Shown here: one piece after another, positions 19,632 through 30,148 of the stretch
Layout of the letters: every line of letters begins with the position of its first letter
How positions within the stretch are numbered: the first letter of the stretch is position 1
Assembly: GCF_036320965.1 (NCBI RefSeq)
Contig: NC_092238.1
Location: forward strand, 55,431,943 to 55,495,942
Origin: Panulirus ornatus
Lineage: Eukaryota > Arthropoda > Malacostraca > Decapoda > Palinuridae
DNA: 64,000 nucleotides
Direction: 5' to 3'
Made by a program: the position numbers and the translations under genes
The notes under the pieces: generated by a model
Seen by the model: only the letters and a program-made list of their open reading frames with translations
Database searches by the model: none
What the model was told of the DNA's origin: nothing

Positions 19632-21354
19632 AGTTCCGTTTCGCTTTGCGGAAGATGAAAGCCGGCAAGACAGCAGGTTTGGATGGGATTGCAGTGGAAT
19701 TTATTAAAAAGGGGGTGACTGTATTGTTGACTGGTTGGTAAGGTTATTTAATGTATGTATGACTCATGGTGAGGTGCCTGAGGATTAGTGGAATGCGTGC
19801 ATAGTGCCATTGTACAAAGGCAAAAAGGATAAGAGTGATTGCTGAAATTACAGAGGTATAAGTTTGTTGAGTATTCCTGGCGAATTATATGGGAGGGTAT
19901 TGATTGAGAGGGTGAAGGCATGTACAGAGCATCAGATTGGGGAAGAGCAGTGTGGTTTCAGAAGTGGTAGAGGATGTGTGGATCAGGTGTTTGCTTTGAA
20001 GAATGTATGTGAGATTTACTTAGAAAAGCAAATGGATTTGTATGTAGCATTTATGGATCTGGAGAAGGCATATGATAGAGTTGATAGAGATGCTCAGTGG
20101 AAGGTATTAAGAATATATGGTGTGGGAGGCAAGTTGTTAGAAGCAGTGAAAAGTTTTTATCGAGGATGTAAGGCATGTGTACGTGTCGGAAGAGAGGAAA
20201 GTGATTGGTTCTCAGTGAATGTAGGTTTGCGGAAGGGGTGTGTGATGTCTCCATGGTTGTTTAATTTGTTTATGGATGGGGTTGTTAGGGAGGTGAATGC
20301 AAGAGTTTTGGAAAGAGGGGCAAGTATGAAGTCTATTGGGGATGAGAGAACTTGGGAAGTGAGTCAGTTGTTGTTCGCTGATGATACAGCGCTGGTGGCT
20401 TATTCATGTGAGAAACTGCAGAAGCTGGTGACTGAGTTTGGTAAAGTGTGTGAAAGAAGAAAGTTAAGAGTAAATGTGAATAAGAGCAAGGTTATTAGGT
20501 ACAGTAGGGTTGAGGGTCAATTCAATTGGGAGGTGAGTTTGAATGGAGAAAAACTGGAGGAAGTGAAGTGTTTTAGATATCTGGGAGTGGATCTGGCAGC
20601 GGATGGAACCATGGAAGCGGAAGTGGATCATAGGGTGGGGGAGGGGGCGAAAATTCTGGGAGCCTTGAAGAATGTGTGGAAGTCGAGAACATTATCTCGG
20701 AAAGCAAAAATGGGTATGTTTGAAGGAATAGTGGTTCCAACAATGTTGTATGGTTGCGAGGCGTGGACTATGGATAGAGTTGTGCGCAGGAGGATGGATG
20801 TGCTGGAAATGAGATGTTTGAGGACAATGTGTGGTGTGAGGTGGTTTGATCGAGTGAGTAACGTAAGGGTAAGAGAGATGTGTGGAAATAAAAAGAGCGT
20901 GGTTGAGAGAGCAGAAGAGGGTGTTTTGAAATGGTTTGGTCACATGGAGAAAATGAGTGAGGAAAGATTGACCAAGAGGATATATGTGTCGGAGGTGGAG
21001 GGAACGAGGAGAAGAGGGAGATCAAATTGGAGGTGGAAAGATGGAGTGAAAAAGATTTTGTGAGATCGGGGCCTGAACATGCAGGAGGGTGAAAGGAGGG
21101 CAAAGAATAGAGTGAATTGGAGCGATGTGGTATACCGGGGTTGACGTGCTGTCAGTGGAGTGAATCAAGGCATGTGAAGCGTCTGGGGTAAACCATGGAA
21201 AGCTGTGTAGGTATGTATATTTGCGTGTGTGGACGTGTGTATGTACATGTGTATGGGGGGGGCGGTTGGGCCATTTCTTTCGTCTGTTTCCTTGCGCTAC
21301 CTCGCAAACGCGGGAGACAGCGACAAAGTATAAAAAAAAAAAAAAAAAAAAAAA
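19632..21354 (+). mobile_element. LINE copy R10, 5' truncated, short 3' UTR form
   Basis: Plus-strand copy starting in the RT fingers (GCTTTGCGGAAGATGAAAG) directly against U1 without any TA, which is exceptional here. It runs to a short 3' UTR (21145-21294), stem-loop 21295-21322 (loop AAAC), poly(A) 21332-21354. Sequence is close to R2, A2 and R19. Confidence 0.9.
19864..21063 (+). CDS. LINE R10 reverse transcriptase fragment, 399 codons
   Basis: Open frame with RT palm and C-terminal region: [35 protein letters not shown] (Gln to Lys in the usual GLRQG), [35 protein letters not shown]. The first codon is an alternative-start TTG in the middle of the RT; the true frame begins upstream but is blocked by a TAG at 19786-19788 replacing Trp of EDW and by a TGA near 19842. 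A TGA at 21061-21063 ends it about 26 codons before the family stop near 21142. A fragment, not expected to be functional. Confidence 0.82.
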   Translation: MLSIPGELYGRVLIERVKACTEHQIGEEQCGFRSGRGCVDQVFALKNVCEIYLEKQMDLYVAFMDLEKAYDRVDRDAQWKVLRIYGVGGKLLEAVKSFYRGCKACVRVGREESDWFSVNVGLRKGCVMSPWLFNLFMDGVVREVNARVLERGASMKSIGDERTWEVSQLLFADDTALVAYSCEKLQKLVTEFGKVCERRKLRVNVNKSKVIRYSRVEGQFNWEVSLNGEKLEEVKCFRYLGVDLAADGTMEAEVDHRVGEGAKILGALKNVWKSRTLSRKAKMGMFEGIVVPTMLYGCEAWTMDRVVRRRMDVLEMRCLRTMCGVRWFDRVSNVRVREMCGNKKSVVERAEEGVLKWFGHMEKMSEERLTKRIYVSEVEGTRRRGRSNWRWKDGVKKIL

Positions 21355-21413
<59 letters not shown>

Positions 21414-21421
21414 TTATATAT
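21332..21421. repeat. Poly(A)-(TA)n tail
   Basis: A23 followed by ATTTA and about 60 bp TA ending in TGTGTTTATATA; 3' tail of R10, continuing into the poly(T) side of S5. Confidence 0.93.
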
Positions 21422-21516
21422 TTTCTTTTTTTCTTTCAAACTATTCGCCATTTCCCGCATTAGCGAGTTAGCTTTAAGAACAGAGGACACGGCCAATTCT
21501 CTGTTCCTTCTGTTGG

Positions 21517-21543
<27 letters not shown>
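21422..21543 (-). mobile_element. SINE-like repeat copy S5, 5' truncated
   Basis: Minus strand: T-rich tail, 3' stem-loop (CTCGC-TAAT-GCGGG), one arm region of the internal hairpin, ending in a 26-A run at 21519-21544. The LINE-leader-like head is absent. Diverged from S1-S4 (GAGTTAGCTTTAAG), so an older copy. Confidence 0.65.
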
Positions 21544-21547
<4 letters not shown>

Positions 21548-22078
21548 TAGATGTGTCGGAGATGGAGGGAACGAGAAGTGGACGACGAAATTAGAGGTGG
21601 AAGGATGAAGTGAAAAAGATTTTGAGTGATCGGAGCCTGAACATACAGTAGGGCGAATTGGAACGACGTGGTGTACTGGGGTCGACATGCTGTCATTGGA
21701 TTGAGCCAAAGTATGTGAATCGTCTTCGAAAAACCATGGAAAGTTTTTTGGGGCCTGGATGGGGAGAGGGAGCTGTGGTTTCAGTGCATTGCACATGACA
21801 GCTATAGACTAACCTTGAATAAATGTGGCCGTTCTTGTCTCTTCATAGCACTTCGTCGCGTGCACGCGGTGAGAGGGGTTGCCATCTCATATGTGGCGGG
21901 GTAGTGGCGAGAATGGATGAAGGCAGCATAAGTGAATATGTACATGAGTATATATATGTATGTATAAGTACGTATATCTTGAAATGTGTAGGTATGTATT
22001 GCGCGTGTGTAGGTGGGTTGGGCCATTCTTTTGTATGTTCCTTTGCGCTAGCTCGCTAACGCGAAAGACAGCGACAAA

Positions 22079-22080
<2 letters not shown>
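21544..22080 (+). mobile_element. LINE fragment R11, divergent subfamily
   Basis: Last 35 codons or so of the LINE C-terminal region (GGATGAAGTGAAAAAGATTT and following) plus a complete long-form 3' UTR with many private changes; stem-loop at about 22044-22075 reads CTCGC-TAAC-GCGAA, with A-U replacing a G-U pair at one position. Tail AAAATATAATATA. Coding part has stops. It is about as diverged as R14, hence an older subfamily. Confidence 0.75.

Positions 22081-22154
<74 letters not shown>
22081..22154. repeat. (TA)n microsatellite, about 74 bp
   Basis: Tail of R11 and immediate 5' flank of LINE R12; one TACATA interruption. Confidence 0.95.
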
Positions 22155-22157
<3 letters not shown>

Positions 22158-24375
22158 CCATGGGGATAGGGGTGAAAGAGTACTTCCCACGCATTCCTCA
22201 CGTGTCGAAGAAGGCGAATAAAGGGGACGGGAACGGGGGGCTAGAAACCCCCCCTTCCTTGTATTTTAACATTCTAAAAGGGGAAACAGAAGAAGGAGTC
22301 ACGCGGGGAAGGCTCATCCTACTCGAAGGCTCAGATTGGGTGGTCTAAATGTGTGTGGATGAGGAAAAAGGAGAGATAGGTAGTATGTTTAAAGAAAGGA
22401 GCCTGGAGTGAAACGAAACTCAAGGGAAAAGGGGAGGAGTGGTTTGGGAATGTCTTGGGAGTAAAGTCAGGGGTTAGTGAGAGGACAAGAGCAAGGGAAG
22501 GAGTAGCAATACTCCTGAATCAGGATTGGTGGGAGTATGTGATAAAGTGTGAAAAAGTAAACTCTAGAGTGATATGGGTAAGACTGAAAGTTGATGGAGA
22601 GAGATGGGTGATAACTGGTGCATATGCACCTGGGGATGAGAAAAAAGATCATGCGAGGCAAGTGATTTGGGAGCAGGTGAATGAGTGTGTTAGTGGTTTT
22701 GATGCACGAGACCGGGTTATAGTGATGGGTGATTTGAATGCAAAGGTGAGTAATGTGGCAGTTGAGGGAATAATTGGTATACTTGGGGTGTTCAGTGTTG
22801 TAATTGGAAATGGTGAAGAGCTTGTAGATTTATGTACTGAAAAAGGACTAGTGATTGGGAATACCTGGTTTAAAAAGAGAGATATACATACGTATACGTA
22901 TGTAAGTAGGAGAGATGGCCAGAGAAAGTTAATGGATTACGTGTTAATTCATAGGCTCGCGAAAGAGAGACTTTAGGATGTTAATGTGCTGAGAGGTGCA
23001 ATTGGAGGGTTGTCTGATCATTATCTTGTGGAGGCGAAGGTGAAGATTTGTACAGGTTTTCAGAAGAGAGAATGTTCGGGTGAAGAGAGTGGTGAGAGTA
23101 AGTGAATATGGGAAGGAGACTTGTGTGAGGAAGTACCAGGAGAGACTGAATACAGAGTGGAAAAAGGTGAGAACAAAGGACGTAAGGGGAGTGGGGGAGG
23201 AAGAGGAGGTATTTAGGGAAGCAGTGATGGCTTGCGCAAAAGATGCTTGTGGCATGAGAAGCGTCGGAGGTGGGCAGATTAGAAAGGGTAATGAGTGGTG
23301 AGATAAAGAGGTAAGATTATTAGTGAAAGAGAAGAGAGAGGCATTTGGACGATTTTTGCAGGAAAAAATGCAAATGAGTAGGAGATATATAAAAGAAAGA
23401 GGCAGGAGGTCAAAGAAAGGTGCAAGAGGTGAAAAAGAGGGCAAATGAGAGTTGGGGTGAGAGAAGATCATTGAATTTTAGTGAGAATAAAAAGATGTTT
23501 GGAAGTAGGTAAATAAAGTGCGTAAGACAAGGGAACAAATGGGAACTTCAGTGAAGGGGGCTAATGGGGAGGTGATAACAAGTAGTGGTGATGTGAGAAG
23601 GAGATGAAGTGAGTATTTTGAAGGTTTGTTGAATGTGTTTGATGATAGATTGGCATATAGAGGGTGTTTTGGTCGAGGTGGTGTGCAAAGTGAGAGGATT
23701 AAGGAAAATGATTTGGTAAAAAGAGATGAGGTAGTAAAAGCTTTGCGGAAGATGAAAGCTGGCAAGGCAGCGGGTTCGGATGGTATTGCAGTGGAATTTA
23801 TTAAAAAAGGGGGTGACTGTATTGTTGACGGGTTGGTAAGGTTATTTAATGTATGTATGATTCATGGTGAGGGGCCTGAGGATTGGCGGAATGCTTGCAT
23901 AGTGCCATTGTACAAAGGCAAAGGGGATAAGAGTGAGTGCTCAAATTTTAGAGGTATAAGATTGTTGAGTATTCCTGGTAAATCATATTGGAGGGTATTG
24001 TTTGAGAGGGTGAAAGCATGTACAGAGCATCAGATTGGGGAAGAGCACTGCGGTTTCAGAAGTGGTAGAGGATGTGTGGATCAGGTGTTTCCTTTAAAGA
24101 ATGTATGTAAGAAATACTTACAAAAGCAAATGGATTTGTATGTACCATTTATGGATCTGGAGAAGGCATATAATAGAGTTGATAGAGATGCTATGTGGAA
24201 GGTATTAAGAATATATTGCGTGGGAGGCAAGTTGTTAGAAGCAGTGAAAAGTTTCTATCGAGGATGTAATGCATGTGTACATGTAGGAAAAGAGGAAAGT
24301 GATTGGTTCTCAGTGAATGGAGGTTTGCGGCAGGGGTGTGTGATGTCTCCATGGTTGTTTAATTTGTTTATGGAT
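22155..24375 (+). mobile_element. LINE copy R12, with 5' leader, 3' truncated by fusion to R13
   Basis: Begins exactly at TATCC-ATGG-GGATA (22155-22168), so the 5' end is intact. Leader 22155-22345, endonuclease 22346-23050, linker, RT to the palm (LFNLFMD) at about 24375, where the sequence jumps without TA to the beginning of another LINE coding region (R13). The join is marked by repeated GGATGTGTGT units. Confidence 0.88.
22346..24375 (+). pseudogene. LINE R12 endonuclease-RT remnant
   Basis: Endonuclease pieces: 173 codons at 22455-22976 ([51 protein letters not shown]), stopped by TAG at 22974-22976. Then 73 codons at 23080-23301 (linker), and 257 codons at 23626-24399 with RT fingers and palm ([34 protein letters not shown] with Asp to Asn after the catalytic Asp, [13 protein letters not shown]). 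The first endonuclease motifs upstream of 22455 are frame-shifted and partly deleted (SETKL reads NETQ-like). FADD is absent because of the fusion. Confidence 0.84.
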
Positions 24376-27215
24376 GTGTGTGGATGTGTGTGGATGTAAC
24401 CAAGATGAGAAAAAAGGAGAGATAGGTAGTGTGTTTGAGGAAAGGAACCAGGATGTTTTGGCTCTGAGTGAAACGAAGCTCAAGGATAAAGGGGAAGAGA
24501 GGTTTGGGAATGTCTTGGGAGTAAAGTCAGGGGTTAGTGAGAGAACAAGAGCAAGGGAAGGAGTAGCACTACTCCTGAATCAGGAGTTGTGGGAGAATGT
24601 GATAGAGTATAAGAAAGTAAATTCTAGATTGATATGAGTAAAACTGAAAGTTGATGGAGAGAGATGGGTGATTATTGTTGCATATGCACCTGGGCACGAG
24701 AAGAAAGATCATGAGAGGAAAGTGTTTTGGGAGCAGCTGATTGAGTGTGTTAGTGGTTTTGATGCACAAGACCAGGTTATAGTGATGGGTGATTTGAATG
24801 CAAAGGTGAGTAATGTGGCAGTTGAGGGAATAATTGGTATACATGGAGTGTTCAGTGTTGTAAATGGAAATGGTGAAGAGCTTTTAGATTTATGTGTTGA
24901 AAAAAGAATGGTGATTGGGAATACCTGGTTTAAAAAGCGAGATATACATAAGTATACGTATATAATTAGGAGAGATGACCAGAGAGCGTTATTGAATTAC
25001 GTGTTAATTGATCGACGCACGAAAGAGAGACTTTTGGATGTTAATGTGCTGAGAGGTGTAACTGGAGGGATGTCTGATCATTATCTTGTGGAGGCGAAGT
25101 TGAGGATTTGTGGGGTTTTTCAGAAAAGAGGAGAGAATGTTGGGGTGAAGAGAGTGGTGAGAGTAAGTGAGCTTTGGAAGGAGACTTGTGTGAGGAAGTA
25201 CCAGGAGAGACTGAGCACAGAATGGAAAAAGGTGAGAACAAAGGAGGTAAGGGGAGTGGGAGAGGAATGGGATGTATTTAGGGAATCAGTGATGGATTGC
25301 GCAAAAGATGCTTGTGGCATGAGAAGCGTGGGAGGTGGGTTGATCAGAAAAGGTAGTGAGTGGTGGGATGACGAAGAAAGATTATTAGTGAAAGAGAAGA
25401 GAGAGGCATTTGGACGATTTTTACAGGGAAAAAATGCAAATGAGTGGGAGAGTTATAAAAGAAAGAGGCAGGAGGTCAAGAGAAAGGTGCAAGAGGTGAG
25501 AAAGAGGGTAAATGCGAGTTGTGGTGAGAGAGTTTTGGAAGGGTGTAAATAAAGTGCGTAAGACGAAGGGAGCAAATGGGAACTTCAGTGAAGGGGGCTA
25601 ATGGGGAGGTGATAACAAGTAGTGGTTATGTGAGAAGGAGATGGAGTGAGTATTTTGAAGGCTTGTTGAATGTGTTTGATGATAGAGTGGCAGATATAGG
25701 GTGTTTTGGTAGAGGTGGTGTGGAAAGTGAGAGGGTTAGGGAAAATGATTTGGTAAATAGAGAAGAGGTAGTAAACGCTTTACGGAAGATAAAAGCCGGC
25801 AATGCAGCAGGTTTGGATGGTATTGCAGTGGAATTTATTAAAAAAGGGGGTGAATGTATTGTTGACTGGTTGGTAAGGTTATTTAATGTAAATATGATTC
25901 ATGGCAAGGTGCCTGACGATTGGCGGAATGCTTGCATAGTGCCATTGTACAAAGGCAAAGAGGATAAGAGTGAGTGCTCAAATTACAGAGGTATAAGTTT
26001 GTTGAGTATTCCTGGTAAATTATATTGGAGGGTATTGATTGAGAGGGTGAAGGCATGTACAGAGCATCACATTGGGGAAGAGAAGTGTGGTTTCAGAAGT
26101 GGTAGAGGATGTGTGGATCAGGTATTTGCCTCGAAGAATGATTGTGAGAAATACTTAGAAAAGCAAATGGATTTGTATGTAGCATTTATGGATCTGGAGA
26201 AGGCATATGATAGAGTTGATAGAGATGCTCTGTGGAAGGTTTATGAATATATGGTGTGGGAGGCAAGTTGTTAGAAGCAGTGAACAGTTTTTATCGAGGA
26301 TGTAAGGCATGTGTACGTGTAGGATGAGAGGAAAGTGATTGGTTCTCAGTGAATGTAGGTTTGCGGCAGGGGTGTGTGATGTCTCCATGGTTGTTTAATT
26401 TGTTTATGGATGGGGTTGTTAGGGAGGTGAATGAAAGAGTTTTAGAAAGAGGGGCAAGTATGCAGTCTGTTGGGGATGAGAGAGCTTGGGAAGTGAGTCA
26501 GTTGTTGTTCGCTGATGATACAGCGCTGGTGGCTATTTCATGTAAGAAACTGCAGAAGCTGGTGACTGAGATTGGTAAAGTGTGTGAAAGAAGAAAGGTA
26601 AGAGTAAATGTGAATAAGAGCAAGGTTATTAGGTACAGTGGGTTTGAGGGTCAAGTCGATTAGGAGGTAAGTTTGAATGGAGAAAAACTGAGGAAGTAAA
26701 GTGTTTTAGATATCGGGGAGTGGATCTGTCAGCGGATGGAACAATGGAAGGGAGGCTTGAAGAATTTTTGCAAGTCGAGAACATTATCTCGGAAAGCAAA
26801 AATGGGTATGTTTGAAGGAATAGTGGTTCCAACAATGTTGTATGGTTGCGAGTCGTGGGCTATGGGTAGAGTTGTACGCAAGAGGGCGGATGTGCTGGAA
26901 ATGAGATGTTTGAGGACAATATGTGGTTTGAGGTGGTTTGATCGATTAAGTAATGTAAGGGTAAGAGAGATGTGTGGAAATACAGAGAGTGTGGTTGAGA
27001 GAGCAGAAGAGGGTGTTTTGAAATAGTTTTGTCATATGGAGACAATGAGTGAGGAGAGATTGACCAAAAGGATGTATGTGTCAGAGGTGGAGGGAACGAG
27101 GAGAAGTGGGAGACCAAACTGGAGGTGGAAAGATGGAGTGAAAACGATTTTGTGTGATCGGGTCCTGAACATGCAGGAGGTTGAAAGGCGTGCAAGGAAT
27201 AGAGTGAATTGTATA
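24376..27215 (+). pseudogene. LINE R13 endonuclease-RT remnant
   Basis: Ordered pieces: 24374-24637 (SETKLKDKGEERFGN, ERTRAREGVALLLNQ), stop TGA near 24636; 294 codons 24668-25552 ([30 protein letters not shown]-like [16 protein letters not shown], linker); a deletion and frameshift near 25540; 232 codons 25576-26274 (fingers to KAYDRVDRD); 104 codons 26349-26663 ([15 protein letters not shown]); 96 codons 26736-27026; 27036-27272 (RSGRPNWRW). All catalytic motifs survive, but five or more frame breaks separate them. Confidence 0.85.
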
Positions 27216-27678
27216 CCGGGGTCGACGTGCTGTCAATGGATTGAACCAGGGCTTGTGAAGCGTATGGTGTAAACCATGGAAAGTTGTGTGGGGCATGGAT
27301 GTGGAAAGGGAGCTGTGGTTTTGGTGCATTATTACATGACAGATAGAGGCTGAGTGTGAACGAATGGGGCCTTTGGTGTCTTTTCGTAGCGCTACCTCAC
27401 ACACATGAGGGGGGAGGGGGTTGTTATTCCATGTATGGCGAGGTGGCGATGGGAACAAATAAAGGCAGACAGTATGAATTATGTAGATGTGTATATATGT
27501 ATATGTCTGTTTGTGTATATATATATGTACATTGAGATTTATAGGTATGTATAGTTGCGTGTGAACGTGTATGTATATACATGTGTATTTGGGCGGGTTA
27601 GGGCATTCTTTCGTCTGTTTCGTTGCGCTACCTCCCTAACGCGGGAGACAGCGACAATGCAAAATAAATAAATAAATA

Positions 27679-27682
<4 letters not shown>
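24376..27682 (+). mobile_element. LINE copy R13, lacking leader, long 3' UTR form
   Basis: Starts at the first endonuclease codons (GATGTAACCAAGATGAG) fused to R12, and runs through endonuclease, RT, C-terminal region, long 3' UTR (about 27215-27620), stem-loop near 27625-27655 (one mismatch, CTCCC) and an (AAAT)n tail. With R12 it makes a 5.5-kb head-to-tail partial dimer. Confidence 0.88.

Positions 27683-27730
<48 letters not shown>
27683..27730. repeat. (TA)n microsatellite, about 48 bp
   Basis: Tail of R13 and 5' flank of SINE-like copy S3. Confidence 0.95.
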
Positions 27731-27733
<3 letters not shown>

Positions 27734-27835
27734 CCCTGGGGATAGGGGAGAAAGAATACTTCCCATGTATTCCCTGCGTGTCGTAGAAGGCGCCTAAAAG
27801 GGGAGGGAGCGGGTGGCTGGAAATCCTCCCCTCTC

Positions 27836-27870
<35 letters not shown>

Positions 27871-27993
27871 CCAAAAGAAGGAACAGAGAAGGGGGCCAGG
27901 TGAGAATTTTCCCTCTAAGGCCCAGTCCTCTGTTCTTAACGCTACCTCGCAAACGCGGGAAATGGCGAATCGTATGAAAAAAAAAAAAAAAAA

Positions 27994-27995
<2 letters not shown>
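27731..27995 (+). mobile_element. SINE-like repeat copy S3
   Basis: Full-length: TATCCCTGGGGATA start, leader-like head, 32-T run, internal hairpin region (GAACAGAGAAGGGGGCC to GGCCCAGTCCTCTGTTC), 3' stem-loop (loop AAAC), poly(A) tail. Forms the left arm of an inverted pair with S4. Confidence 0.78.

Positions 27996-28034
<39 letters not shown>
27996..28034. repeat. (TA)n tract at palindrome centre
   Basis: About 38 bp TA flanked by poly(A) on the left and poly(T) on the right; shared tail of S3 and S4. Confidence 0.94.
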
Positions 28035-28052
<18 letters not shown>

Positions 28053-28161
28053 TTCATACTATTCGCTATTTCCCGCGATAGCGAGGTAGCGTTAAGAACA
28101 GAGGACTGGGCCTTTGAGGGAATATCCTCACCTGGACCTCTTCTCTGTTCCTTCTTTTGGA

Positions 28162-28195
<34 letters not shown>

Positions 28196-28297
28196 CGAGA
28201 GGGGAGGATTTCCAGCCCCCCGCTCCCTTCCCTTTTAGTCGCCTTCTACGACACGCAGGGAATACGTGGGAAGTATTCTTTCTCCCCTATCCCCAGG

Positions 28298-28299
<2 letters not shown>
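28035..28299 (-). mobile_element. SINE-like repeat copy S4
   Basis: Mirror image of S3: poly(T), stem-loop CTCGC-TATC-GCGGG, hairpin region, 30-A run, leader-like head ending at TATCCCCAGGGA. S3, the central TA and S4 form a 570-bp palindrome. Confidence 0.78.

Positions 28300-28389
<90 letters not shown>
28300..28389. repeat. (TA)n microsatellite, about 90 bp
   Basis: TA with TACATA and TATGTA interruptions, between the 5' end of S4 and the 3' end of PLE P2. Confidence 0.95.
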
Positions 28390-28391
<2 letters not shown>

Positions 28392-29331
28392 CTATGAGTC
28401 CACGGGGAAAATGAAACACGAAAAGTTCCCAGGTGCACTTTCGTGTAATAATCACATCATCAGGGGAGACACAAGAGAGAAATATAACAGTTAGTTGATA
28501 TACATCGAAGAGACGAAGTTAGGACGCCATTTGATAAACATGTGATTGTCCAAAACATACAACGAGCGTTCATAAACTTATCAGTTTACAAATCTTATCA
28601 ACAATAAAATTATCTAATTTGTACAGACCATCACTAATATTAAGATTATAATTCTTTGTGTATTTAATAATAGAAGATTCAATGATATTTCTCTTGGTAA
28701 TAGAGTTAGAGTTAACAACTGAGATGGAGTTACTCCAGTCAATACAATGATCATAGTTTTTAACATGATTAAAGAAGGCATTTCATTTTTGTCCCGTTCT
28801 TATACTACATTTATATTGCTTAAGTCTAACAGAAAGATCCTTACCAGTCTGACCAACATAAAATTTATCACAGTTTCCACAAGGAACTTTATAGATGCAA
28901 CCAAGAGAATTTTCAGGTGAATTCCTGATTAAGATATTCCTTATAGTATTATTGTTGCTAAAGGCAACATTTACATTAAAGGATTTAAGCAACATGGGAA
29001 GCAAAGTGAAATTATTATTGATAGGGAGAACTAAAAGATTCTTGGTGTCAGTGGGAGGTTTGGGCTCAACTCTATAAAATGATTTCTTTGCTAACTTAAG
29101 GTATTTACCAATGAAAGATCTAGGATAATTTAACGTAGATCCAATGGAATATATCTTCTCAAACTCATCATTAATAAACTCTGGACTGCAAATACGTTAT
29201 GCCCTTAGGAACATAGATTAAAATGATGATAATTTAACTCTGTCATGTTGAGATGAGTAATAATGGATATATGAGCATACATTGGTGAGTTTTCTGTATA
29301 TGCTAAACTTAAATTTTTTTCCTTGTCTATG
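28390..29331 (-). mobile_element. Penelope-like element P2, 5' truncated
   Basis: Minus-strand PLE 3' half: 3' end CCTATGAGTCCACGGGG at the TA tract, hammerhead-like motif at 28427-28467 (one change in the cleavage triplet), GIY-YIG and RT C-terminal remnant. It stops at 29331 inside the region encoding HRQGNKFK and meets P3 head to head with no spacer. Confidence 0.88.
28570..29331 (-). pseudogene. PLE P2 RT C-terminus and GIY-YIG remnant
   Basis: From 29331 leftwards: YRKLTNVCSYIHYYSSQHDRV, KIYSIGST, then the GIY-YIG domain with a 73-codon open piece at 28783-29004 (CIYKVPCGNCDKFYVGQTGK, SVRLKQYKCSIRTGQK) and the C-terminal part to TGA at 28570-28572. Stops near 29220 and a frame change near 28783 (NAFFNHV region) disable it. 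The catalytic RT motifs are not present because of truncation. Confidence 0.82.
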
Positions 29332-29836
29332 GAAGTTAGCAAAGAAATCTCCCATTGACACCAAGAATCTTTTAGTTCTCCCTTTTAATAATAATTTCAC
29401 TTTGCTTCCCATGTTTCTTAAATCCTTTAATGTAAATGTTGCCTTTAGCAACAATGATACTATAAAGAATATCTTAATTAGGAATTCACCAGAAAATTCT
29501 CTTGGTTTCATCTATAAAGTTCCTTGTGGAAACTGTGATAAATTTTATGTTGGTCAGACTGGTAAGGATCTTTCTGTTAGACTTAAGCAACATAAATATA
29601 GTATAAGAACGGGACAAGAATCAAATGCCTGGTTTAATCATGTTAAAAACTATGATCATTGTATTGGCTGGAGTAACGTTATCTCAGTTGTTAACTCTAA
29701 CTCTATAACCAAGGGAAATATCATTGAATTTTCTATTACTAGATGCACAAAGAATTATAGTCTTAAAATTAGTGATGGTCTGTACAAATTAGCTAACTTT
29801 ATTTTTGATAAGATTTGTAAAATGATAAGTTTATGA
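29332..29836 (+). pseudogene. PLE P3 GIY-YIG endonuclease fragment
   Basis: Open through its whole length as the end of a 184-codon frame at 29282-29836, but the first 17 codons of that frame read P2 antisense. Domain: PIDTKNLLVLPFNNNFTLLP, FIYKVPCGNCDKFYVGQTGK, SVRLKQHKYSIRTGQES, NHVKNYDHCIGW, GNIIEFSI (the usual KRNIIES Glu is kept but the context is changed). No RT domain. Confidence 0.82.
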
Positions 29837-30049
29837 ACGCTCGTTGTATGTTTTGGACAATCACATGTTTACCAAATGGCGTCCTAGCTTCGTCTCTTCG
29901 ATGTATATCAACTGACTGTTATATTTCTCTCTTGTGTCTCCCTTGATGATGTGATTACTACACGAAAGTGCACTTGGGAACTTTTCGTGTTTCATTTTAC
30001 CCGTGGACTCATAGCAATATCTTGATCACGCGCAAAATTGTAATCCTGT

Positions 30050-30050
<1 letters not shown>
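29332..30050 (+). mobile_element. Penelope-like element P3, 5' truncated
   Basis: Plus-strand PLE 3' third, starting in AAGTTAGCAAAGAAATC and lacking about 25 bp just after that. Coding to TGA 29834-29836; hammerhead-like motif 29939-29979 (first core C changed to T); then an extra end segment with GATCAC near 30024 (its partner reads GTAATC) that is absent from P2, PA, PB and P4. TA follows. Confidence 0.87.
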
Positions 30051-30145
<95 letters not shown>

Positions 30146-30148
30146 TAG
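30051..30148. repeat. (TA)n microsatellite, about 97 bp
   Basis: TA with one TATGTATA interruption, between the 3' end of P3 and the old LINE fragment R14. Confidence 0.96.

Noticed and set aside
22158..22346. Promoter annotation for the LINE leader
   Set aside because: The leader may hold an internal promoter, but no TATA, initiator or downstream element can be supported by sequence alone.
28390..28430. Second hammerhead on the opposite strand (CTATGAGTCC ... GAAAC in the PLE 3' end)
   Set aside because: Resembles CTGATGAGTCC but lacks the G of the core; helix II does not close. The other strand gives a better fit.
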